A DNA stretch of 6,246 nucleotides, from the NCBI GenBank assembly GCA_947508155.1, contig CANNRM010000036.1:1-6246 (forward strand). The letters run 5' to 3'. Of the stretch, positions 1 through 5,848 are shown one piece after another (positions within the stretch are counted from its first letter, which is position 1; the number at the start of each line of letters is the position of its first letter). This DNA comes from Rickettsiales bacterium (GTDB taxonomy: Bacteria; Pseudomonadota; Alphaproteobacteria; Rickettsiales; Rickettsiaceae). The notes below the pieces were generated by a model that did no database searches, was not told where the DNA came from, and saw only the letters and a program-made list of their open reading frames with translations. A program made the translations under genes and the position numbers.

Positions 1-109
1 AGCGACGTGGCAATCTCACTTCTACTATAAAATCTTGAATGTACAAGATATATGCAAGAGTGATTTATTAAAGGGAGATTGCCACGTCGCTTCGCTCCTC
101 GCAATGACG
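1..109. repeat. Palindromic intergenic repeat (type 1), left end cut by window
   Basis: The first 17 bases (AGCGACGTGGCAATCTC) are the exact reverse complement of bases 75-91. The right arm continues through 109 and ends in GCAATGACG; the matching part of the left arm would lie outside the window. The 57-nt centre is itself an imperfect palindrome, with ATCTTG at 32-37 pairing with CAAGAT at 44-49. Within the right arm ATTGC (78-82) can pair with GCAAT (101-105), so the arm has its own hairpin. There is no open frame or transposase, so this is a MITE-like or REP-like non-coding element. Calling it mobile is inference. It lies downstream of the licD-like gene. Confidence 0.8.
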
Positions 110-160
110 TTTGTCGCGATTTTTTGCGTTCAAAAAAGGGCAGTGTTATCTCCACGAGGG

Positions 161-1036
161 CTAATTAGGATTGCCCCATGCTCTTATGTGATGCGAATAA
201 CCAAATGAGTCCGGAAGGTCCATAAAATCAGGTCCAAAACGCCTCAACAAAACAGCCGCTGGATCACGTGGCGCAGGAAACTCGTATCCTTCAAACATAA
301 TCTTTGATAGAGGGAATACATCCTTCGCCTTAAAATTAGAAAGGAATATGCTATCTAATGTTTCAAGTTTTGAAGTTCTCAGCACAAGCAAAGAATCATC
401 ATTCGAAAGATCAACTGGTCCAGGATGAGGTAGTTTAATATTATCATAATTTGACAATATTCTCTCTTCCCAACCAGGAATGACAATTCTAAACCGCCTC
501 AGCAATTTAATCCAAGATATTTGATCATCCAACCCCTTCTGATTTGTAAAAACATAAGAAAAAATGTCAAAATCCCCTAGTTTATTATTAAAGAACCACA
601 TCCATCCTTTTGTTCTATTTTGCCCTGAAGAGCGCATTTTAATTTCTAACTCTGGATTCTCAGCTAATGTTCTAAGCTTATGAATCATATCTTCTGTCAT
701 ACTTATGTCTATGTCATCATCCCAAGGAATAAAACCCTTATGTCTATATGCACCAAGCAATGTACCAGAATCTATCCAATATTCAATTCCATGCTCTTTC
801 GCAAATTTATCAAACATAATTAGTGAATCTAACATGGATTTTTGTTGCTGACGTAATGCACCATATGCAGGAGGAATATTCCCCACCCCCTGACTTAAAT
901 GCTTTATGATAAACTTATTTTGACTGTGCAAATCGCGATTATCTTTTTCCACTCGCGACAATCGATCACATAAAATCACTACACCTATAACCAAAACTAG
1001 CACAATAATATATTTAAAAAACGATCCAAAATTCAT
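161..1036 (-). CDS. LicD family transferase with N-terminal membrane anchor
   Basis: This 291-aa protein belongs to the LicD family, nucleotidyltransferase-fold enzymes that transfer phosphocholine or related phospho-groups onto surface glycans; the true donor and acceptor here are unknown. Numbering from the ATG at 1036, the signature SGTLLGAYRHKGFIPWDDDIDI spans about residues 90-111 with its acidic cluster intact. A further acidic DFDIF lies near 156-160 and the usual C-terminal block FPLSKIMFEGYEFPAP near 241-256. Length is normal, so it appears complete. Residues 9-23 form one hydrophobic helix (YIIVLVLVIGVVILC), followed by a polar, possibly coiled stretch to about residue 48. This anchor is unusual for bacterial LicD proteins, which are generally soluble. 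An in-frame GTG at 1042 would make it 293 aa, but the GGAG at 1044-1047 is too close to it and sits 7 nt from the ATG. The ATG begins 2 nt after the stop of the preceding gene, suggesting translational coupling as the last gene of the aldolase operon. Confidence 0.88.
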   Translation of the reverse strand: MNFGSFFKYIIVLVLVIGVVILCDRLSRVEKDNRDLHSQNKFIIKHLSQGVGNIPPAYGALRQQQKSMLDSLIMFDKFAKEHGIEYWIDSGTLLGAYRHKGFIPWDDDIDISMTEDMIHKLRTLAENPELEIKMRSSGQNRTKGWMWFFNNKLGDFDIFSYVFTNQKGLDDQISWIKLLRRFRIVIPGWEERILSNYDNIKLPHPGPVDLSNDDSLLVLRTSKLETLDSIFLSNFKAKDVFPLSKIMFEGYEFPAPRDPAAVLLRRFGPDFMDLPDSFGYSHHIRAWGNPN

Positions 1037-1038
1037 AT

Positions 1039-1215
1039 TCACTCTCCGTTTGATTTCTGTAGCACAAACACATGGCTACAATATGGGCATTCGACCTTCC
1101 CCTCTTTTGCATCTATTTCAAGATAAATCGTTGGATGATCATATGGAGCCTCAAGCCCCTTGCATGAAACATTATGTTTATCTGTGTATGTTGTTTCTTT
1201 TTGTTGGTTTGTCAT
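1039..1215 (-). CDS. Small zinc-finger protein, zf-CHCC (NDUFS6-like) family
   Basis: This gene encodes 58 residues, MTNQQKETTYT through VLQKSNGE, ending in TGA. It matches the zf-CHCC domain, also found at the C-terminus of the mitochondrial complex I accessory subunit NDUFS6 and common as a stand-alone small protein in alphaproteobacteria. The expected zinc ligands are all present: Cys18 (VSCKG), His27 (DHPTIYLEI), and the CPYC pair Cys43/Cys46 followed by the typical FVL. A role linked to respiratory complex I assembly or stability is inference from the mitochondrial homologue; bacterial members are mostly annotated only by domain. The start ATG is 11 nt after the stop of the 169-aa gene and has no clear Shine-Dalgarno sequence, so it may depend on coupling. 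Its stop lies 2 nt before the ATG of the LicD-like gene. Being so short, it is easily lost by length-limited gene calling. Confidence 0.88.
   Translation of the reverse strand: MTNQQKETTYTDKHNVSCKGLEAPYDHPTIYLEIDAKEGKVECPYCSHVFVLQKSNGE
1043..1048 (-). promoter_or_regulatory. Ribosome binding site that sets the licD-like start
   Basis: Read on the minus strand the bases are CGGAGA, inside the last codons of the zinc-finger gene. GGAG is 7 nt from the ATG at 1036 but only 1 nt from the in-frame GTG at 1042, so the ATG is favoured. Overlap with the upstream stop TGA (1039-1041) fits termination-reinitiation. Confidence 0.65.
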
Positions 1216-1226
1216 AATTGTACATG

Positions 1227-1736
1227 TTATTGTTGATCATCTGTATAGAAGTCTACATATTTCGCATAGCAAGTAAGCCCCACACATGCTATCATCAGAA
1301 GGTTTGCTGGCGTGGTTATAAATTCTATGAATTCACCAAATGTATGATCCTCCGCAACTTCATGTGTTTCTACATTAATGTCGGCATAGCCATGAGTATA
1401 AATGATGTGGGAGATTTTTCTCATTAAATCTGCTGCTATATTATCATTTTGATAATTTGGATTGCGCAAAGCTTCGATGCAAAAAGCAATCTGACTATTT
1501 TGATAAGAAGCATCCATGCCCTCACTTAATTTTTTAGCATGCCCCTCTACATTAATTGAGTCTCCATTAGTATCTTTATAACTCCAATGCTCTTTTAGCG
1601 CCCACCAAATAATCTTAATATTACTCACATTGCTAGAGAATATAATACCTGGAATAGGAGTTATGCCATTTGGATTTCTTATGGCTTCTTTTACCATTAC
1701 ATCACTATATTCCTCATCCTCTACGCCACCACACAT
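1227..1736 (-). CDS. Hypothetical protein, 169 aa, unrecognised
   Basis: I do not recognise this family. From the ATG at 1736 the protein begins MCGGVEDEEYSD, is acidic at its N-terminus and has no signal peptide. A hydrophobic stretch lies near the C-terminus (about residues 144-158, ANLLMIACVGLTCYA), followed by a short charged tail ending DDQQ, so a tail-anchored or membrane-associated protein is possible. A short motif occurs twice, 71 residues apart: EAIRNPN (17-23) and EALRNPN (88-94), perhaps an internal duplication. The middle contains aromatic WWALKEHW (44-51) and several His residues. An in-frame GTG at 1742 would add two residues, but AGGAAGG at 1743-1749 is 6 nt from the ATG and abuts the GTG, so I take the ATG. 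It lies 11 nt downstream of the aldolase stop and 11 nt before the zinc-finger gene. The strong ribosome site and operon fit support it as a real gene; nothing shows its function. Confidence 0.75.
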   Translation of the reverse strand: MCGGVEDEEYSDVMVKEAIRNPNGITPIPGIIFSSNVSNIKIIWWALKEHWSYKDTNGDSINVEGHAKKLSEGMDASYQNSQIAFCIEALRNPNYQNDNIAADLMRKISHIIYTHGYADINVETHEVAEDHTFGEFIEFITTPANLLMIACVGLTCYAKYVDFYTDDQQ

Positions 1737-1742
1737 ATGCAC

Positions 1743-1749
1743 CCTTCCT
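1743..1749 (-). promoter_or_regulatory. Strong ribosome binding site of the 169-aa gene
   Basis: On the minus strand the bases read AGGAAGG and overlap the aldolase stop TAG (1748-1750). Spacing to the ATG at 1736 is 6 nt; the alternative GTG at 1742 touches the site and is unlikely to be used. The overlap predicts that this gene is translated in step with the aldolase. Confidence 0.7.
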
Positions 1750-2605
1750 ATTGTTTATAAATTTCACAAATTGACTCAAGCAACTTCAACGCCTGATCCT
1801 TTGATCGTTGAAAGCTATTCCTTCCGATTATCGAACCATTGCCACCACCCGCGCTAATCGCCCGCACTTCGCACAATATTTCTTCATCGGACTTAGCTGC
1901 TCCGCCGGAAAATACTACAATTCTTTTTCCAGCAAAGCAAGCACGGACTACATGTTTTATGTCATTTCCTGTGGGTAATTTTACTTTGATAATATGAGCG
2001 CCTAAAAGCGCTGCAATATGCGCACCATAGGATATTGTTTCTAATGATGTTTCATCTTCTTTTATTAAGTCTCCACCTCTTGGGTAGGACCAGATAACAG
2101 TTGGTAATCCTTTGGCTTTCGCTTCCTTGATCACTGCACGCGCTTCTTCAAACATTTCCAATGACTTGGCAGAGCCTGGGTAAATTGTCATGCCTACCGC
2201 AACGCATCCAAGCCTTATTGCATCATCAATAGAAGACGTAATTGCCTGATCTGGCTCAGCAGATTTTGGCAGCAAAGCATTGCTGCTATTCATTTTCAAA
2301 ATGGTTGGAATTTTGCCTGCGAATGTCTTTGCACCGCATTCCAGCATTCCAAACGGTGCTGCGTAAGCGCTAAGGCCTGCATCGATTGCAAGTTGGTAAT
2401 GATAATGCGGGTCATATGCGTCAGGATTTTGAGAGAAGCTTTTGTCCGGCCCATGTTCGAAGCCTTGGTCTACAGGGAGGATAAGAAGTTTCCCAGTTCC
2501 TCCGAGTGTGCCATGCATGAGGATGCGAGACAGATTGGTGAGCGTTTCTTGGTTATCACTTTCGTAATGGGAAAGGATTTGCTGTATTGCTGGGGTGATT
2601 TTCAT
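1748..2605 (-). CDS. fbaB: Class I fructose-bisphosphate aldolase (DhnA/FbaB type)
   Basis: This 285-aa enzyme cleaves fructose 1,6-bisphosphate to dihydroxyacetone phosphate and glyceraldehyde 3-phosphate, or runs in reverse for gluconeogenesis. It is the Schiff-base, metal-independent archaeal/bacterial (DhnA) type, not the zinc-dependent class II type. The TIM-barrel signature blocks are visible: LPVDQGFEHGP at 43-53 near the first strand, GMTIYPGS at 138-145, WSYPRGG at 172-178, and AHIIKVKLP at 203-211, where Lys207 or Lys209 should be the Schiff-base lysine. VFSGGAAKSDEE (231-242) and IIGRNSFQR (259-267) are the phosphate-binding end of the barrel. Length and ends look complete. The ATG at 2605 follows a TATAAT box by 8 nt and has no Shine-Dalgarno sequence, so the mRNA may be leaderless. 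It is the first gene of the four-gene minus-strand operon. In a host-associated bacterium with reduced metabolism it may serve mainly gluconeogenesis or triose-phosphate supply; that is inference. Confidence 0.92.
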   Translation of the reverse strand: MKITPAIQQILSHYESDNQETLTNLSRILMHGTLGGTGKLLILPVDQGFEHGPDKSFSQNPDAYDPHYHYQLAIDAGLSAYAAPFGMLECGAKTFAGKIPTILKMNSSNALLPKSAEPDQAITSSIDDAIRLGCVAVGMTIYPGSAKSLEMFEEARAVIKEAKAKGLPTVIWSYPRGGDLIKEDETSLETISYGAHIAALLGAHIIKVKLPTGNDIKHVVRACFAGKRIVVFSGGAAKSDEEILCEVRAISAGGGNGSIIGRNSFQRSKDQALKLLESICEIYKQ

Positions 2606-2613
2606 ATGGTTAT

Positions 2614-2640
2614 ATTATACTAGTGATAAAATAAAATCAA
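2614..2640 (-). promoter_or_regulatory. Putative promoter of the aldolase operon
   Basis: On the minus strand a perfect -10 hexamer TATAAT lies at 2619-2614, 8 nt before the aldolase ATG. The -35 region is weak: TTGATT (2640-2635) with a 15-nt spacer, or ATTTGA (2642-2637) with a 17-nt spacer. A start 5-8 nt past the -10 box would give a leader of about 0-3 nt. Because the region is AT-rich, chance TATAAT matches are possible. Confidence 0.5.
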
Positions 2641-2659
2641 ATTTGATAGTTTGAGTTGA

Positions 2660-2677
2660 CGTCACCCGCGAGGAGCG
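2660..2677. repeat. Decayed remnant of a type 1 repeat end
   Basis: The bases CGTCACCCGCGAGGAGCG resemble the outer end of the type 1 repeat at 1-109. Read from its other strand, that repeat begins CGTCATTGCGAGGAGCG. GCGAGGAGCG is identical and the CGTCA end is shared, but the ATTGC half of the arm hairpin is lost and no second arm is visible. It lies between the aldolase promoter and the 107-nt palindrome. Short similarity makes this tentative. Confidence 0.4.
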
Positions 2678-2696
2678 GCTGCATTTTTACATGGCA

Positions 2697-2803
2697 CGTC
2701 ATCCTCAGATCCGCTTGCGGATTCGGGGATCTCAGATCACAAGAGTAACATCTCTCCTGTCTCATGAGATCCCCGAATTTGCTTCGCAAATCCGAGGATG
2801 ACG
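2697..2803. repeat. 107-nt palindromic intergenic repeat, copy A
   Basis: The outer ends CGTCATCCTC and GAGGATGACG pair perfectly, and the inner flanks CGGGGATCTCA and TGAGATCCCCG also pair. Each arm holds its own hairpin: ATCCGC/GCGGAT (2709-2722) on the left and ATTTGC/GCAAAT (2777-2791) on the right. The 31-nt centre contains ACAAGAGTAACAT. The same element, same length, recurs at 5849-5955. It sits downstream of slt and upstream of the aldolase promoter and could insulate them as a transcript-end hairpin, but there is no T-run typical of an intrinsic terminator. The element is non-coding. Confidence 0.9.
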
Positions 2804-2838
2804 CACCACGCACTCAGCCGCAACAACTAGCGATAAAG

Positions 2839-4779
2839 CTATTTTCCCCGCAATAAATCTCGTTTCAGACCCAAATTGCTATTCACACCAAGAACCTTCC
2901 TATACATCTGAACATTCTCCAACACCCTCTGCACATAATTCCTTGTTTCCCAAAATGGTATAGATTCAATCCAATAGACAACCTCACGAACAGTTTTGAG
3001 CTTGCGTGGGTCACCCATAGTCACGATCCATCTATCGATAACATGAGGCCCAGCATTATAAGAAGCAATTGCCAGCAAATATGATCCATTATACCTGTCG
3101 ATCAAGTCGCGCAGGTATTTGTTACCTAGGCTGATATTATAAGCAGGATCATGCGTCAATCTACGTGTGTTGCATTTTGCATTCATTTTTTTTGCTGTGT
3201 GACAAGCTGTAGCTGGCACAACTTGCATTAATCCATGTGCATTTGCATGACTTATTGCATATTGATCAAATACGCTCTCGCGCAAGATGATAGAATATGT
3301 TAGAGCTGGCTCGATTAATTCGTGAAATTTATATGGCGTTGGGTAATGTGCACGAGTCATGATATATCCACGTTGCGATGCTGATTTTGCAATTTCTGTA
3401 GTATAATGTAGATTTTTGCAGTTTTTAATAGCATCAACAATTAGCGCCACTTCACCAGAGTTTTTCGCGGATGCAATGGCTGCTTGAGCATATACAAGTG
3501 CTAGATCATTACGCTTATGTTTAATGAACATATTTGTCGCCCGCGCCAGCTCATTTGCATGATATGCTTTTTGGTCTAAATCCAAAATTTTTGGTGGATG
3601 AGCTGGTAATGTAAGACCCTCTTTTTTCATTTCCAGCATCGCAAGTTGCCCTGAGAATGTGAAGTTATAGCTAGCTGATTCTGTATACCATTTATGTGCT
3701 AGCTTATCATCCCCCATTGCTGCAGCTGTAATTCCTAGCCAATAAGTCGCTTTTGCAGTGCTCATGGACGTTTGCACAATATCATACATTTTGTGGAAAT
3801 GATCATATGCGACTTTCGGATCTTTCAAATATCTGAATGCGATCCATCCAGCAAGGAACTCTCCATCGCTAACATCTATAGGAGATTCGCCATCGTGAGT
3901 ACTTGCAATTCTATAGGCCAGATTATATTTTTTTTGCTGCATCATATTCTTAGAGAATAAACAACGCATTTTGCACCATTCAGTTATATGCATAGGATCT
4001 TCACGCACATTGAGTATCATCGCAGCGGCGCTTTCTGGTATAATATCAGCTTTTTTGAATTGAGAGAGATAATAGTAAAGTATTCCAGAATTATGCTGAT
4101 ATTCTTTTGGCAATGCTCTGAATAAATTATTGCCGTTAGACTTACCATCTATAAGGGCTATAAAAGCATTTAAATATGCCTGGCCTTTAGCGCCAAATCC
4201 ACTTGCTACTTGTTTCGCTTGAGTGCGCTGGTTATTCCACATTAGAGCATCGATTTTTTGTATATCATCTAAGCTTGTGAGAATAGCTTTGTTCTGGGTG
4301 TGAAATTGCTTTGCTTCATCATTCGTAAAATTACCATAGATCCAGCCTTTTCTTATGATATTCGCGAATCTTGCTGGATCTTTAACACGACCTTTTGCAC
4401 TTGTGGCAAAGAATTTATAACCTTTTGGAGTCTGTGGTTTATTATCTAAAAACCATTTCACTATTACATCCTTTGGAGTGGACGCATCCAAATGCATTTC
4501 TGCATTTTCTTTGATCTGATTGATACGTGGCCAATGTTTATTCACTACTGCAAATGACACAATCTGTTCAAAGCTTGCTGATTTATCATTTTGATCCAAA
4601 AATTGCCTAGCTAATATAACTTTCCTCAGCACTGGGTCATGATGAGATTTTGCGGCAGCTAATGCGCTAGACCAATCTCTTTTATCCGCCGCTTTCATAG
4701 CAGAATCGATATAATCGGCAAATGCCGCAGGAGCATAAAAGGCAAAGATTATTATTGACAGAAATGTACGTATATTCAT
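2839..4779 (-). CDS. slt: Soluble lytic murein transglycosylase (Slt70-like)
   Basis: This 646-aa periplasmic enzyme cleaves the glycan strands of peptidoglycan, forming 1,6-anhydro-muramyl products for wall remodelling and recycling. Residues 1-21 are a signal peptide (hydrophobic LSIIIFAFYAPAAFA, cleavage likely after AFA before DYID). Residues about 22-470 form the long helical superhelix (U-domain) typical of Slt70, with TPR-like segments such as AYDHFHKMYDI and YWLGITAAAMGDDKLAHKWY. The C-terminal catalytic goose-type lysozyme domain (about 480-630) carries ILRESVFD with the expected catalytic Glu501, then GLMQV (516-520), NISLGNKYL (548-556) and ASYNAGP (572-578), the standard order for family 1 enzymes. 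Length equals that of E. coli Slt within the normal range, and no key residue is missing. It starts at the ATG at 4779 with no clear Shine-Dalgarno; the signal peptide begins directly there, supporting the start. It diverges from fabD across a repeat-bearing spacer. Its presence implies the organism keeps a murein layer. Confidence 0.95.
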   Translation of the reverse strand: MNIRTFLSIIIFAFYAPAAFADYIDSAMKAADKRDWSSALAAAKSHHDPVLRKVILARQFLDQNDKSASFEQIVSFAVVNKHWPRINQIKENAEMHLDASTPKDVIVKWFLDNKPQTPKGYKFFATSAKGRVKDPARFANIIRKGWIYGNFTNDEAKQFHTQNKAILTSLDDIQKIDALMWNNQRTQAKQVASGFGAKGQAYLNAFIALIDGKSNGNNLFRALPKEYQHNSGILYYYLSQFKKADIIPESAAAMILNVREDPMHITEWCKMRCLFSKNMMQQKKYNLAYRIASTHDGESPIDVSDGEFLAGWIAFRYLKDPKVAYDHFHKMYDIVQTSMSTAKATYWLGITAAAMGDDKLAHKWYTESASYNFTFSGQLAMLEMKKEGLTLPAHPPKILDLDQKAYHANELARATNMFIKHKRNDLALVYAQAAIASAKNSGEVALIVDAIKNCKNLHYTTEIAKSASQRGYIMTRAHYPTPYKFHELIEPALTYSIILRESVFDQYAISHANAHGLMQVVPATACHTAKKMNAKCNTRRLTHDPAYNISLGNKYLRDLIDRYNGSYLLAIASYNAGPHVIDRWIVTMGDPRKLKTVREVVYWIESIPFWETRNYVQRVLENVQMYRKVLGVNSNLGLKRDLLRGK

Positions 4780-4822
4780 AATGATGTTGTTTTTAGTTGG
4801 GTATTTAAAGTTATCCAGTTAA

Positions 4823-4890
4823 TGTCACCCCCGCGAAGGCGGGGGTCCAGTTTTTATATTATCTGGATCCCCGCCTTCGCGGGGATGACA
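4823..4890. repeat. GC-rich double-hairpin intergenic repeat
   Basis: Two 28-nt arms (4823-4850 and 4863-4890) are inverted copies separated by a 12-nt AT-rich loop, and begin and end with TGTCA/TGACA. Each arm also folds alone: ACCCCCGC-GAAG-GCGGGGGT (4827-4846) and ATCCCCGC-CTTC-GCGGGGAT (4867-4886), both with perfect 8-bp stems. The two differences between the arms pair with each other inside the arm. This is the 'GTCATCCCCGCGAAGGCGGGG' repeat type scattered in many alphaproteobacterial and other genomes. It sits in the divergent slt/fabD promoter spacer and would lie in the slt 5' leader if that transcript starts near 4890. Confidence 0.9.
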
Positions 4891-4904
4891 CTTTCGATTA
4901 TAAT
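4876..4904 (+). promoter_or_regulatory. Putative fabD promoter
   Basis: A perfect TATAAT lies at 4899-4904. The hexamer 17 nt upstream (TTCGCG, 4876-4881) matches -35 poorly and falls inside the right arm of the GC-rich repeat, so the repeat would supply the -35 region. Transcription would start near 4911, giving about a 10-nt leader with a weak AGG (4910-4912) 8 nt before the fabD ATG. Confidence 0.45.
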
Positions 4905-4925
4905 TAATTAGGTATAGCATATGAA
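4897..4925 (-). promoter_or_regulatory. Putative slt promoter sharing the -10 with fabD
   Basis: ATTATAAT at 4897-4904 is its own reverse complement, so the minus strand also reads TATAAT (4902-4897). Exactly 17 nt upstream on that strand is TTCATA (4925-4920), a 4/6 match to TTGACA that overlaps the fabD start codon. The slt transcript would begin near 4890 and carry the GC-rich repeat in a leader of about 110 nt. This is a prediction from consensus matching only. Confidence 0.35.
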
Positions 4926-5841
4926 TAGAGCATTTATCTTCCCAGGTCAAGGATCTCAAGCAGTTGGCATGGGAAAAGATCTTGCAAATAATTTCACAGT
5001 TGCAAAAAAAGTGTTTCAACTAGTCGATGATGAATTGGGGCAAAATCTTAGTAGCATGATCTTTGAAGGACCAATTGAGGATCTGACAATGACAGAAAAT
5101 ACTCAGCCAGCGCTTATGGCTGTGTCTATGGCATTTCTTGAAGTCATCAAAAAACAAACTGGCAAAAATATAAATGAATTATGTGATATTGTTGCTGGTC
5201 ATTCTTTGGGTGAATATACTGCACTTTGTGCTGCGGGGGCGATTTCTATTGCTGATGCTGCAAAGATATTACGTATCCGCGGCAAGGCAATGCAAGATGC
5301 TTGCCCAAAAGGCGAAGGTGCAATGGCAGCGGTGCTGGGTATGGATATAGAGCAAGTTGAAGCTATTGTTGCTGAGGCAAATGAGCATGGAGCATGCGAT
5401 GTTGCAAATGATAATAATGCAACTCAAATTGTTATCAGCGGGTCCGTTGCTGCGATAGATTTTGCATCTGCAAAAGTTGCTGAACTTGGTGGGCGCGCTA
5501 TTAAATTAAACGTGAGTGCGCCATTTCATTCAAGATTGATTAAATCAGCTGAGGATGTTATGCGCAAAGCTTTGGATGAAATTGAGTGGCATGTGCCATT
5601 GGTGCCAGTGCTAGCAAATGTTACGGTGGATCCTACTACCGATATTGCACAGATAAAAGATAATTTGGTAAGGCAGGTGTCTGGGCGCGTACGTTGGCGT
5701 GAGACTATGGAGTTTTTTGTTGCCAATGGCGTGCAGGAGCTTGTAGAGATAGGTTCCGGCAAGGTGCTGACTGGTATGTTGCGTAAAGTAGAGCATCCTT
5801 TTGTTCTAAGAAATATTGGAAATATAGAAGAATTAGACTAA
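4921..5841 (+). CDS. fabD: Malonyl-CoA:acyl carrier protein transacylase
   Basis: This 306-aa cytosolic enzyme moves malonyl groups from CoA to acyl carrier protein, supplying the extender for type II fatty-acid synthesis. All hallmark motifs are present: FPGQGSQ (7-13), forming the oxyanion loop; GHSLGEY (93-99) with nucleophile Ser95 (E. coli Ser92); Arg120 in RGKAMQ, which should bind the malonyl carboxylate; GAMAAVLG (133-140); and PFHS (201-204) with catalytic His203 (E. coli His201). The C-terminal EIGSGKVLTGM (276-286) is also typical. Length matches the usual 300-315 aa, so the gene is complete. The start ATG gives the standard N-terminus, with a weak AGG 8 nt upstream. No acpP, fabH, fabG or fabF lies next to it, so it is outside the classical fab cluster in this window. 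A palindromic repeat and a photolyase gene follow on the same strand. Confidence 0.96.
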   Translation: MNRAFIFPGQGSQAVGMGKDLANNFTVAKKVFQLVDDELGQNLSSMIFEGPIEDLTMTENTQPALMAVSMAFLEVIKKQTGKNINELCDIVAGHSLGEYTALCAAGAISIADAAKILRIRGKAMQDACPKGEGAMAAVLGMDIEQVEAIVAEANEHGACDVANDNNATQIVISGSVAAIDFASAKVAELGGRAIKLNVSAPFHSRLIKSAEDVMRKALDEIEWHVPLVPVLANVTVDPTTDIAQIKDNLVRQVSGRVRWRETMEFFVANGVQELVEIGSGKVLTGMLRKVEHPFVLRNIGNIEELD

Positions 5842-5848
5842 TACCAAT

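Noticed and set aside
120..137. TTTTTTG-CGTT-CAAAAAA hairpin downstream of the licD-like gene as an intrinsic terminator.
   Set aside because: The stem has a single GC pair and would be very weak; it may be only an AT-rich palindrome.
1218..1427. Plus-strand 69-aa open frame, hydrophobic N-terminus.
   Set aside because: It is antisense to the 169-aa gene, which has a strong ribosome site and operon spacing; this frame has neither.
1630..1857. Plus-strand 75-aa open frame spanning the aldolase/169-aa junction.
   Set aside because: It runs antisense across two supported genes and has no ribosome site or recognisable protein features.
2697..2803. 107-nt palindrome as a standard Rho-independent terminator for slt.
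   Set aside because: There is no T-run after the stem in either direction, and a near-identical copy lies between two same-strand genes; a structural role in mRNA ends stays possible.
4825..5019. Open frame on the minus strand reading CHPREGGDP and PPPSRG.
   Set aside because: It is the spurious translation of the GC-rich repeat plus the antisense of the fabD start; this peptide pattern is a well-known artefact of such repeats.
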